Shown piece after piece: positions 48,156 through 58,397 of a DNA stretch of 64,000 bases. Below the pieces are notes generated by a model. The model did no database searches and had not been told where the DNA came from. It was given only the letters and a program-made list of their open reading frames with translations. The stretch is from contig JBANDB010000004.1 of NCBI GenBank assembly GCA_037576215.1, positions 3,162,001-3,226,000 of the forward strand, written 5' to 3'. The position numbers and the translations under genes were made by a program. This DNA is from Armillaria gallica. Taxonomy: Eukaryota > Basidiomycota > Agaricomycetes > Agaricales > Physalacriaceae. Within the stretch, counting starts at the first letter, position 1; every line of letters starts with the position of its first letter.

Positions 48156-48485
48156 TGTTACGATTTTTCCACTTTTTCCTTATCTTATCTTATCTCAGCA
48201 TCCTGGCACCTCGGCACCTCGGCACACCATGTGGACACCAGCGCTAGATCGTATGACTTCAATGTTTTCTCTCAGACACCTGGTAACAGACAGGCTTCCA
48301 TACAACTTTTGACAGATGGACAGATGGACACGTATATATATAGAACCGAATGAACTGTATATAAGTAGCATAGCTCTCAGCCATGTACCCTAGCTTCAAG
48401 CTAAGTTAAATCCACATGGACCTTACTCTTCTCTTAACTGAGCCCAGAGTCTAAGCATTATACCACCTCGCTGTAGCAAACTCCA
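48156..48485 (+). repeat. Presumed 5' LTR of gypsy element 1
   Basis: Begins TGTTACG and ends CTCCA, fitting TG...CA LTR ends. Inside are TATA-like runs (CGTATATATATAG near 48330 and GTATATAAG near 48356), suitable for LTR promoter and start. The next bases (TGGTACTATCGCCCTG) could be the primer-binding site. The partner 3' LTR is not in the window, so the ends are inferred. Confidence 0.45.
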
Positions 48486-49379
48486 TGGTACTATCGCCCT
48501 GCCCAAAGTGAGAGGCAGCGCACGTTAGTCGCCTTGTTTGTTATTCCTGAGTCCGTCCATAACAATTAGCTTGAAGCTTTCTACTAAATTTCCCACCATA
48601 CACCGAGGGAATCTTTTATGCCATCGAACTGACAACTGAAGCACATACAGAATCGACAGGACCCTGAACAAAAGAACGTTACAGGAGGAAGGCCGAAGAA
48701 AACCCGAAAGCACCACTCCTGATACAGAAGGAAGCACCTGAAGAGACAGAGCCCTGACCCCTACGATGACGATCAGCAGTACGATTACTGTGGGTACTAT
48801 GGAGGAGACTACAATCTCAATATCGACTGAAGATCACGTTGCCCAACTCGCCAGACAAACTGATGCCTCCCTCTCTGCTGTCTTAAACGCGCTCCTGATC
48901 ATCATATACACTGAAACCAACAAGGCTGCATGGAAACGACCTGGACCCCAGGGACCATCACAGCAATATCCATTTCTGCCACCATTGCAATAAGCACCCT
49001 CCTCACACTCACCATCTTCGACTGCTTCTTCTGGGTCAGCAACTACCGGGCCCAACGAACCCAACAATGGCTCCAGTGCCAGAACCAAGCCTGAGTGACC
49101 GGGAACAACTCCTAAGCGCTATCGCTTTCATACTTCTCCAAATCACTATCTACCAGGTCGTCGCCCTCTGGCAAGACATCGAGCGAAGTTGCCAATGATG
49201 AAACTGATGACCCCTGACCTGACCATGGGCTAAGCAATATCAATTGCAACAGCACTAGCAGATGCTGTACTCATCTTTTTCTTTACCGCCCTCATTCTCC
49301 TCGCCTTCAGAGAGACAATCAAACATCACCTCCAATGCTGGAAGCTCTTGGTACCTGTCTGAGCATGCTATAACCTTGA

Positions 49380-51872
49380 CTACACCCCCTTCCCATGACA
49401 ATATGTCTTCCCCAGACCCGAACCAGCTGTATGGCCATGTACACCTATCACAACAACAACGGCAACGGCTCGGTACCACACCAGTACCAGGACCAACACC
49501 TCCAATGTGCACGATTCCTCCTTCGAGTACCACACAAGTAAGGAGGACTTTGACCCCATACCCCAGAACACCACCCCAGGACTGAGCAATGTTCCAAGAA
49601 CTCCAACTCCCAAACCCATCCCTGAGCCACAGCAGGATGTATGGACTGCGATCACAGGAGGACCAGCCGACCCAGACCTCAAGTATCCCACCGGTACTTG
49701 GACCCCAGCTAACATTCCCAGTAACCTACGGGTATGGAACCAACCTGTGGTCCCCAAACTATGCCCTAACGGACAACCAGTCATACTAGGGTTTTTCACC
49801 ATCAAACTACAACCCGAACCAGAGGTCATCACCATATACAATACTGATGATGAACCCATCCCACCATATTCCCTGCCAAGAAATCGTGCCAGGCTACTAT
49901 GCCCCACTTGAAGACTTCCCTGACGACCCATACAACCCGTACCCAGAAGATTCCCCTCAGAGCCAAATACCTCGAGCTCTGACTCTGATACCCCAGACGC
50001 TGTCCCCTTCGGACAGCAAAGACTCCCAATCTTCGAATGGGTCGACTCCCTCTGATTCGACTACTGCAGAGTTCCACGAACCCCCAGCGACCCCCTCAAC
50101 CCCTATGGGTTTGACTATGACTGGCCCCACCTCTCCACGGTCGACTGAGAGATCCTCGGACCAGAATGAACTGCTGCTTGGGCCATCTGACAACAGGACA
50201 CCAACGCTCGAGCCCAACCAGGGAGATGGAACCCCTGACACCAAGGATCCATGGACCAATACCTTGCCCTACACTGAGGAAACCCCCTTGAGCCCGATCA
50301 TCTTGAGGTTCAGATCACTGCCTGAATTTTTGCAAATTGGGACCAGAGCCAGTTTCGCCCTGCATTTGGTGGGACCAGGATACACTTGTTACACCCCTGG
50401 ACCAATGCAGAACATCTCCAACTGGAGGCGGACCTCATTGTTCTGGCTGATGCCCAGAATGATCAACTACGGCAGGAGAGGTCACCCTGAGTTCTACTTG
50501 GGAATCTCCGGGAGTCATCCTGGGTTCTACTCGGGACACCCTGAGCCACTCCCTGACTCGCTGCCCAAGGATTGGCAATGCAGGGGACAATACATGGGGC
50601 AAGGGACAAGCAGGGTCATCACTGGAGCAGGGGAGCAGCAAGGAGGAGGGTTGGGCCAACAGCCCGAACCCACAACAGAAGAAAGAATTGCGCAGCTACA
50701 GACGCAAGCCACCCAGATGCATGACAAATACGTCAGGCTCTGAGAGGAGCTTAAACGGGCCAAGAAAGGGAAGAGACCAGACAGGGGAAGACCGGGAGGA
50801 CTCCTGGCCTGGCTATTAGACTGGGACCACTTCTCCGTTCCACAACCACCGCATTACCAACCCCCTGACCATGGCCCCCTGGGGAACTGGGACAACAACC
50901 CAGCCCCCCTCTTCATAGGGGTAAAACCCACCTTCAAATGACCCGCCAAGTTCAAAGGTGAACACGACGACATCAAATGCTTCATCGGAGATTGCAACTC
51001 CTACTTCGAAGTGTTCCAACACTCCTTCCTCAGCATCTCCTCCCTCATGATTATCTTCACCACCGGGCTGTTCGAAGGACACACACTATCATGGTGGGTA
51101 CACCAACAGGAAGAATACTGGTGGGTCCCTGATGATGAGAACAACATTCCCCGCTACTGATACCTGAGCTGGGAAGACTTCTGCGACATGGTGAAGCGCT
51201 GCTTCCGTGACCCTGCCGTTGAAGAGAAACACGAGCGGGAAATGAAGGAGATGAAAATGGGCAGCGACTTGGCTGCCCTATTCTTCCAGAAGCTAGAGCA
51301 GAAGGCTAAGCTAGCAGGCCGATGAAACGACACCGGAGAAAGAGGGACGATGGTCACCGCTGTACGACAGGGAGTCTCACCCAGCTACACCAACGCCATT
51401 GTCAATATCGGATTTGGCATCCCTCGAGACTATGAGGAATGGAAGACCCACATCATCCGCATGTATGAAGAGCGCCAGCACCATTACGCCTACAATCAGG
51501 TGCACAGGATCGACCAACAGCAAGACCAACACCCTGGGAACCAGAAACAGATCACCACCCCCTATGGCAAGAACAACGCCACAGGGGGCACGATAAGTTC
51601 CTCAATGAGTAAGCTGGCCAGCGATAGCAAGGGCAGAGACTCTGGCAGGAAATGGGTGTCGGTGATGACGAAGAACTTCAGTGGGTGAGGGGAGCCTATG
51701 GGCATTGACGCGACAAGGAAGAGGCAGCACTCGGAAGGCAGGTGCTTCCGATGCGATGAGAAGGGGCATCTGAGCAAGGATTGCCTGCATAAGGGAGAGA
51801 AACGGGAGGTGCACGCAATAGCAGCACCGGAGCCACTTTTGGAGACGATGACGATTGAGGAAGTAAAAGAGT
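49380..51872 (+). pseudogene. gag of gypsy element 1, degraded
   Basis: A proline-rich N-terminal part (frames 49507-49911 and 49847-50743) is followed by the capsid-like region (FKGEHDDIKCFIGDC, then EDFCDMVKRCFRDPAVEEK, then FGIPRDYEEWKTHIIRMYEE). At 51743-51784 comes a zinc knuckle, CFRCDEKGHLSKDC. In-frame TGA codons interrupt it near 50741, 50939, 51157, 51325 and 51686. The frame ends with TAG at about 51870-51872, which may be the true gag stop. Gag would form the virus-like particle. Confidence 0.7.
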
Positions 51873-51891
51873 AGGTCGTTCGGGTTCTGAT

Positions 51892-53163
51892 TTGCCCGCA
51901 ACAACCAAGGACAACACTGGTGCACCTTTCCCCTCTGCTGGATGGTCTTCTACTCCTTTTTTACATACAGATATTCATACTATGCATTTGGCTATACCCT
52001 GGTCCCCAAGTGAGGGACTGGTTTCTACTTACGCGACTTCAAAGGAACAAAAAAATACCAGTACGAACAATACATGGCCTATGCGCCAATCCTTATCGAC
52101 TTCTACTATGTGCCCAGTTACAGAATCAGTGAACCAATATGATGTCCTTCGGGACATGGACTTGACTAATGATGACCCCTTTATAGGAACGCTGCCTCTC
52201 AAAGGGTTGATAGAGCCACCTGCCAGGGCACAAGCAAAGGCAATGATGATTGTTGCTGGGCATGGGGCAGAGAGCCCCTTTTCTATGCATGCTGAAGAGG
52301 GGGAAACCTCTGCAACACGACCAGCTAAACAACCGGCAAGTAGCTCATTGTGAGCGAACACATTGATTAAAAAGGCGACCACCATATTGCCACCCATCTT
52401 AATGGCGAAGCCCCAGTTGAGTGGCTTGACATTCTTGGAAACAGGCAAGACGCCCGTTGCCTCTCGGGGTGACTCCTTGAACAGTTGAGTGCATGCAGTA
52501 ACGCAGGCCCAACTGGATGGGACAGAGCGAGCACTCCATGCAAACTCTGGAAAGGCTGACACGAAGACAGCCACATGAGGGATGAGCAGTTCCCGAAGAA
52601 CTGCTGAATGATCAGTGGACACGACTAAACGAGAGGGTCTGATACAGGGGAAGAGCCCCCAGGGCCCAACAACTCGTCGAGGCGAAGGGCACCCTGGAGC
52701 ACCAAAGGAAATGGAGGACCCTGTTTTGAACCAGGGCACGAAGGTAGCAGACCGGGCTGGTAAGACCATTCATTCAGCTCAAGTCGAGTCCGCTGTCCCT
52801 GCACGTATTAGCAGCCAAGATCAGGATAGCACCTTCGATGACAGCACTCCCTGCTCCACCGTGAAAGACCAGGACAACAAGAAAGCCAAAGGACAGGAAG
52901 CTGCTAGTGCCCAGGCAGTAAAAAGGGGGCATCAGGTAACCATGATCGAGGTACCTGACGATGAAGACGATACATCCTTCCAGAAGTGGCTTGCCGCAGG
53001 CAGTCTGACGATATCTCCGAAGCATCATGTAGCGACACTTCCGACTCCACCCGAATCGCCCACGAGGGCAGTGAAGTCCCTCCCTAATGAAGGAATGGAC
53101 TTGACAAATAAGGTGACCTCACCAACAGTAGATGCACCCAAAGTGGTCAGTGCGAAGGTTTGA
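51892..53163 (+). pseudogene. Extra frame between gag and protease in element 1
   Basis: One reading frame of about 424 codons runs from 51892 to 53163, broken only by four in-frame TGA codons near 52351, 52486, 52573 and 52609. It is hydrophilic, rich in Ala, Thr, Lys and Ser. It contains DLTNDDPFIGTLPLKGLIEP and later an acidic stretch (MIEVPDDEDDTSF). No domain is recognised. It may be a linker part of Gag-Pol or a separate product. A 246-codon minus-strand frame over the same bases is a shadow. Confidence 0.45.
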
Positions 53164-56100
53164 GAGGTCCCTCACCAATGGATGAAGCCTTTCGAGGTCA
53201 ACTGGATGCTATGAGCCATCTGTGAAGCGTCGAGCGACAATGCCACCTGCACCATCCTGTGCCTATGGATACACAAGGCACAAATGGGAGAACTCATGGA
53301 TGAGCTACTCCACAAACTCTGAAGCAACAAAGAACTCACATGCGAAAGACTGTATGAGTTACGCAAACCGATCTGGTACATCTGCGGGTCTACAAGTGAC
53401 CTCATGATCCCAGTCATGATCGAACCCTGTACAGGGCGAAGGACCCTAAATACAAAGGTGCTATTGGACAGCGGATGTACAGGAAGCACAATCAATCATG
53501 CTTACATTGAAGAACACCAACTTGACACAAAGAAGAAGGCGGTACCCATCCCGGTATATAATGCCGATGGGACCCACAATCAAGGAGGGGATATCACCGA
53601 GTTTGTTGAACTCTGTCTCACGATCGGAAGCCACCACGAATGTATCAACCTCGCTATTATGAACCTTAGAAAAAAAAGGACATATACCTCGGACATGACT
53701 GGCTTAAGCGCCACAACCCCATTGTAAATTGGAAAACCGGAAATGTGATCTTTGGACACTATCAATGTGTCAAAAATCACCTCGAACTCCCCGATGTGGA
53801 TCCTGACGACTGATGGGATGAAGAACTCAAAGAAGGCGACACGATTCTCGCTGTCCGAATGGAAGAGGAACCCATCATTCACTCCATGCACCACACAAAC
53901 GACCTTGCGGCCAAAGCCAAAGCCAACAAGCCAAAGAAGACCTTCGAAGAATTGGTACCACAGCACTACCACTCCTTTCATGACCTGTTTGCCAAGGAAA
54001 ACTTCAACGAACTCCCCGAGTGGAAACCATGGGACCATGCCATCGAGCTCATCCCAAATGTGAAGTCAACCTTGGACTGCAAGGTTTACCCCCTGAACCA
54101 AAATGAACAGGAACAGCTCGACAAGTTCCTCGATGAGAACTTGGAATCTGGCTGAATCCATCCATCCAAGTCCCCTTTCACTTCACCCTTCTTCTTCATC
54201 AAAAAGAAAGACGGCATGCTTCAACCCATACAGGACTACCGCAAGCTCAATGAGATGACTATCAAGAATCATTACCCGCTACTGCTCATCTCCAAACTCA
54301 TTGACAAGCTCCACAGTGCCAGGTACTTCACCAAGCTTGACGTTCGTTGGGGATACAACAATGTCAGGATTCGGGAGGGAGATGAAGAAAAGACCACCTT
54401 CCAAACAAACCGAGGGCTTTTTGAGCTGAACATCATGTTCTTCGGGCTAACCAACTCACCCACAACCTTCCAATGGATGATGAATGACATCTTCAAGGAC
54501 CTGATCGCTGAAGAGAAGGTCATGATCTATCTGGACGACATCCTGATCTTCTCCAAGGACTTGGGAGAACACCAACAAATTGTGAAGCACATTCTCCAGC
54601 AACTTCATGAGAACAAGCTATTCCTCAAAGCAGAGAAATGCGAATTTGAAGTCCTCGAAACAGAATACCTAGGCATCATCATCAGTGAAAACTCGATCTG
54701 CATGGACCCTGTAAAGATCGCTGGCATCTTAGAATGGCCTATGCCCAAGAAAAAGAAGGAACTCCAGTCATTCCTTGGGTTCATGAACTTCTACCGGAAG
54801 TTCATCAAAATGTATTTGAGGGTCGTCAAGCTGCTCATGCAGCTTACCGGAAATGCCAAATGGAAATGGGGAAACAACTAAGAAAAGGCATTCCAAGAAC
54901 TGAAGCGGTGAATGGCCGAGGACGTAATTCTCACTATCCCGAATGATGACGACCCCTTCCAGGTTGAGGCTGATGCCAGTGAAGGAGCGGTCGGCGCGGT
55001 ACTAAGCCAACAACAGAACAGAGTATGGTGTCCAGTGGCCTTCATGTCGAAGTCACTCAGTGCAACAGAAAGAAACTACGAGATCTATGACAAAGAGCTG
55101 CTCACGAATATGCTCGCACTCTTGGAATGGCGCCACTACCTTATGGGAGCCAAGCACGATGTAGAAATCTGAACGGATCACCAAAACCTCCAGTATTTCC
55201 AACTCCTGCAAAAGCTGAACTGACGACAAGCATGCTGGGTCACCGAGCTTGCTGAATACCACTTCCAGCTCCTCCACAAACCTGGCTCCCAGAATGTGAA
55301 AGCCGATCTGCTTTCCCGATGCAGTGACCATGACCAAGGCACAGAGGACAACAACAACATCATCATCCTTCAACCTGCTCACTTAAGAGCACTCATCATG
55401 CCCACCATGACTGAGGTACACTGATGAATCAAAGAGGCCATGCGACAAGAGGAGCTATGGGACAATGGCATTGCTGCCTCCATCACTCATGAATGAGGAG
55501 TTTCCTGCCAAGGCAGTCTGCTCCACTACGATGGAAGAATATATGTGCCCCACAAGAAGACGCTATGGGGTGAGATCATATCTCAATACCACGACCACAT
55601 CACTGCTGGCCACCCAGGAATTGAGAAGACGAAGGAGCTAGTACTCCACAACTACTGGTGGCCAAAACTAAAAAAGAACATTGAAGCCTACATCAAGGGC
55701 TGCGAAATGTGTCAACGAACAAAATCAGACACTCACGTGAAGGCAGCACCACTGCATCTGAATGAGGTACCAGTCAGACTGTGGACACACATATCTGTCA
55801 ACATGATCACTGGACTCTCTGACTCTAATGGCCACAACATGATGCTCATAGTTGTCGATTGATTCTCAAAAGTGATCATCCCAATCGCTTGCAACACTGA
55901 GCTCTCAGCAGAAGGCTGGGCACGACTCCTACGAGATCACGTTTACATGCACCATGGAATGCCCCAAGTAGTCATTTCCGACCAGGGCCCACAATTTGTC
56001 TCAAAGTTCATAAAGGAACTCTACCGACTCCTCGACATCATGCCCAACGCGTCGACAGCCTTCCACCCACAGACAGATGGACAGACCAAACAAGTTAATC

Positions 56101-56188
56101 AGGAGATCATCAAATACCTCAGGATCTTCATGAACCACTGACAGAACGACTGGAGTGACTGGCTACCTCTCGCTGAGTTCGCTCATAA
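53164..56188 (+). pseudogene. pol of gypsy element 1 (PR-RT-RH-INT), degraded and cut
   Basis: The aspartic protease site LLDSGCTGSTIN lies near 53462. A frame shift at the A-run near 53670 precedes LGHDWLKRHNP. Reverse transcriptase follows: FFFIKKKDG, KLDVRWGYNNVRI, FGLTNSPTTFQ and the catalytic YLDDILI near 54528. RNase H has VEADASEGAVGAVLSQQ and YDKELL. Integrase has the HHCC zinc site (HPGIEKTKELV ... CEMCQRTKSD) and a DDE core: SVNMITGL, in which the first Asp is replaced by Asn, then VISDQGPQFVSKF and QEIIKYL. Stops include TGA near 54153, 54909, 55170, 55219, 55423, 55493, 55860 and 56139, and one TAA near 54880. It ends abruptly at the element 2 LTR. Confidence 0.88.
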
Positions 56189-56715
56189 TGTTAGGGACAT
56201 GCCAAATAGACAAAGATAACTTGCACGAGCGGAGGTCCGCGGAGTGTGTGGGCTTGGCGAAGCTATTAGCAACATCACCCTTGAGCCGAAGCCCTAAGAT
56301 TGGATTGCAGAGTGGAGTCTGCGGAGAGCGAAGGTTTGGATAGAGAGTAAAGATAGTCCAATGGAGTGGAGGCCATGGACTTGGAGAGCAATAGATTAGA
56401 CTTGGAGTCAGAGAGAGATTTTGGCTAAACCAAGTTGATATTTGAACTGAGTATCTACAAGTAATTCTACAGTATATATATGAGTAGGTAATCCAAGTCA
56501 GAGTCCGATGGAATCCGACGGAAGTCTGTTCGCTACTGAATTTGGGTTCTAGATTTAATATGTGAAATAGTAAAATGAAATGGAAATGAAATATTAAAAT
56601 AGAGTAAGTAGATGGTAAGTGGCCGGAGGCTGCGGGGTCTGATGGTGTGATTTGTTGAGATGAAGTCTGCACGTGAAGTCAGTGTGAAGCAGAGGTCCAT
56701 GGCATGCACGTAACA
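56189..56715 (-). repeat. 3' LTR of gypsy element 2 (minus strand)
   Basis: 527 bases bounded by TGTTAGGGACATG on the left and GCACGTAACA on the right, so on the minus strand it reads TGTTACG...CCCTAACA. A purine tract lies directly outside its right edge, where a minus-strand element needs its polypurine primer. The left flank, CATAA, is the target in element 1 integrase; the matching duplicate should lie beyond the window. Confidence 0.75.
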
Positions 56716-56730
56716 GTATCCCTCCCTTAG
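56716..56730 (-). other. Polypurine tract of element 2
   Basis: On the minus strand the bases AAGGGAGGGATAC directly precede the LTR start TGTTACGTGC. This is the expected position and composition of the primer for second-strand synthesis, and it fixes the orientation of the LTR. Confidence 0.65.
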
Positions 56731-56877
56731 CGTTCTTGCCCTCAAGAGCACTGATCCTGATGGCCGATCAGTATAGGTATGCATGCATGAAATTTTGACT
56801 GTGGGAATTTTGCAACTTAACCTCCTACTCTCATCATCCCTGTATTTTCCTCACTTCTCCTTTCCTCAACGATAAAC

Positions 56878-58171
56878 ATGTCAGCACCCATCGAGTATCA
56901 TGACTCTGCAACACCTGAGCCTTATGAGTTGGCACTGACACCTCCCGATCTTTCCTTTGAAGATTACAAGGCATTAACAGAGGAGCGGACTGCTGCGGAG
57001 GAGCGGTATGACGAAGCTGTTACTCGCCATGACAGCTGGAAGACTGTAAAGGCAAAGGAGGCGTGGGCGGAGAAGCTGAAGCAGGACAAGCTGGCTCGTC
57101 AGCTTAAGATGGAGGCTTTGAATCCATCAGCGAGTGACAGAGATACTGAAGTGGATCCGGCAGATCTGAAAATGGCTGCCATGGCTGAATTGAGGAAGAG
57201 GCATAAGATTGTGAAAGGAAAGAAAAGGGCAGGACCCATGGAACCCCGATAGCGCAAGTATTGGTCTGCAAGTGTGGTGGAGGATAGTGAGGGAGGTGGA
57301 GCTGCTTTGGCAGGGCCGTCGACACCCAAACGTTTGAAGACAGAGCCTGCACCTCAGGCCAGTGATAAGGTCCTTACTGGTAACAGTACATGGAACCATC
57401 AGAGTCCCAGTTTGTTTGCTGACTTTGGTTAGGACATTGTGGCAAGTGTCGTGCCAACCAAGCAACCTGTTTCATCTGTGGCGGGCTCCAAACCTGTCAG
57501 CGTTGTTGCGTCAAGAAGGCTCAGTGTACGTTCAACAAGAGTAGTGATGAAGGTGGCCCTGCAGATTCTGGTAGTGTGCTGGACATCCTTCAGGGTATTT
57601 CTTCCTGATTGGCATGTTTGGAGGAGAAGGTGGATAAGGTTGCTGAAAGGGTAGAGGACCTAATGGATGATTACCATCTGGATTACAATGTCAAGTATCC
57701 CGAGGATCTTCCTTCCAAGTCTTTGAAGGCCAAATTCAAGGCATCCTGACTGGAGCTCCGCAAAACGGGCAATATTTATAGCGAGGCATTGCGTCAAATG
57801 GCCAAGCAGCGTTTGATAGAGATATGGCTATTATCAAGGGCAAGGGTTTAATGGGGTTGGCCACGGATACGCTGCTGAGAATGGAGGATCCATATGAGAT
57901 TCTCAACAAGTCCTTCTGGGTCAGGCAAATTGGCATTGCTGGGTTGCACAAGCAGATGCTGGCTCGTAACAAGTTCCTATGGGCCCACTGGGACTTCTAT
58001 AATGTGCACAGACACTGCAAGGAATGGCAGCTGTGGAAAATATTATTGAAGGACCAGGAAGAGTACTGGGTGGAGGATTCAGACAAGCTGTTGGACTTGG
58101 AGAAGGAAGTTAGGGAAAATATGGTCCCAGGCATGGATTCTGTTGGTATTCCAGAATTGGACTTCATATAA
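56878..58171 (+). pseudogene. Antisense ORF between pol and 3' LTR of element 2
   Basis: Runs opposite to the element's pol. The first segment, 56878-57252, starts with ATG (MSAPIEYHDSATPEPYEL), is rich in Lys and Glu and predicted helical (KEAWAEKLKQDKLARQLKME). After a TAG the frame continues to about 57431. A shifted frame then gives a cysteine cluster near 57430-57540: CGKC, RANQATC, FIC, GGLQTC, QRC and VKKAQC, spaced C-x2-C-x6-C-x2-C-x5-C-x2-C-x5-6-C. A coiled coil (LACLEEKVDKVAERVEDLM) follows, and a last frame, 57824-58171, ends EYWVEDSDKLLDLEKEV and LDFI. It could be a zinc-binding nucleic-acid-binding protein. Stops and shifts show decay. A separate element trapped here is the alternative. 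Confidence 0.6.
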
Positions 58172-58397
58172 ATTTTCTTGTATTTCTTGATAGTACTTGT
58201 ACAATGTTGGGGCCCCAGTGGCCAAATAATATATATTGACTTGGCTTGAATTTGGGAATAGGAAACAGAATGAGATGGAGCTGGTGGATTCTGTTCCCAA
58301 TTAGGAAATGAATTTGCAATAGTTTTTGTGGATTTGATTTGAAATAGAAAGGGTCAGAGCCGATGGAGACTAGTGGTATTACAAGTCGTGAAAGGAA

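Larger units (their letters stand above)
48156..56188 (+). mobile_element. Ty3/gypsy retroelement 1, interrupted
   Basis: Order on the plus strand: putative 5' LTR, leader of about 900 bases, gag with a CCHC knuckle, an additional long frame, protease, reverse transcriptase, RNase H and integrase. The element stops in the integrase at 56188, where the LTR of element 2 begins; its remainder must lie beyond the right edge. PR-RT-RH-INT order identifies Ty3/gypsy. Many in-frame stops, nearly all TGA, and at least one frame shift show it is inactive. Confidence 0.85.

Noticed and set aside
52029..52769. 246-codon minus-strand frame
   Set aside because: Lies opposite the element 1 extra frame, without motif, start context or splice sites.
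53400..56188. TGA read as Trp (recoding) in element 1
   Set aside because: Several TGA positions suit Trp at first sight, but homologous positions are commonly Arg, and CGA to TGA by CpG deamination explains them all more simply.
56163..56672. 169-codon minus-strand frame in the LTR
   Set aside because: Contained within the LTR of element 2; low-complexity, no domain.
56189..56715. LTR as the 5' LTR of a plus-strand element with the 56878 ORF as gag
   Set aside because: The purine tract outside the right edge fits a minus-strand 3' LTR, no plus-strand pol follows, and the minus-strand pol ends just upstream.
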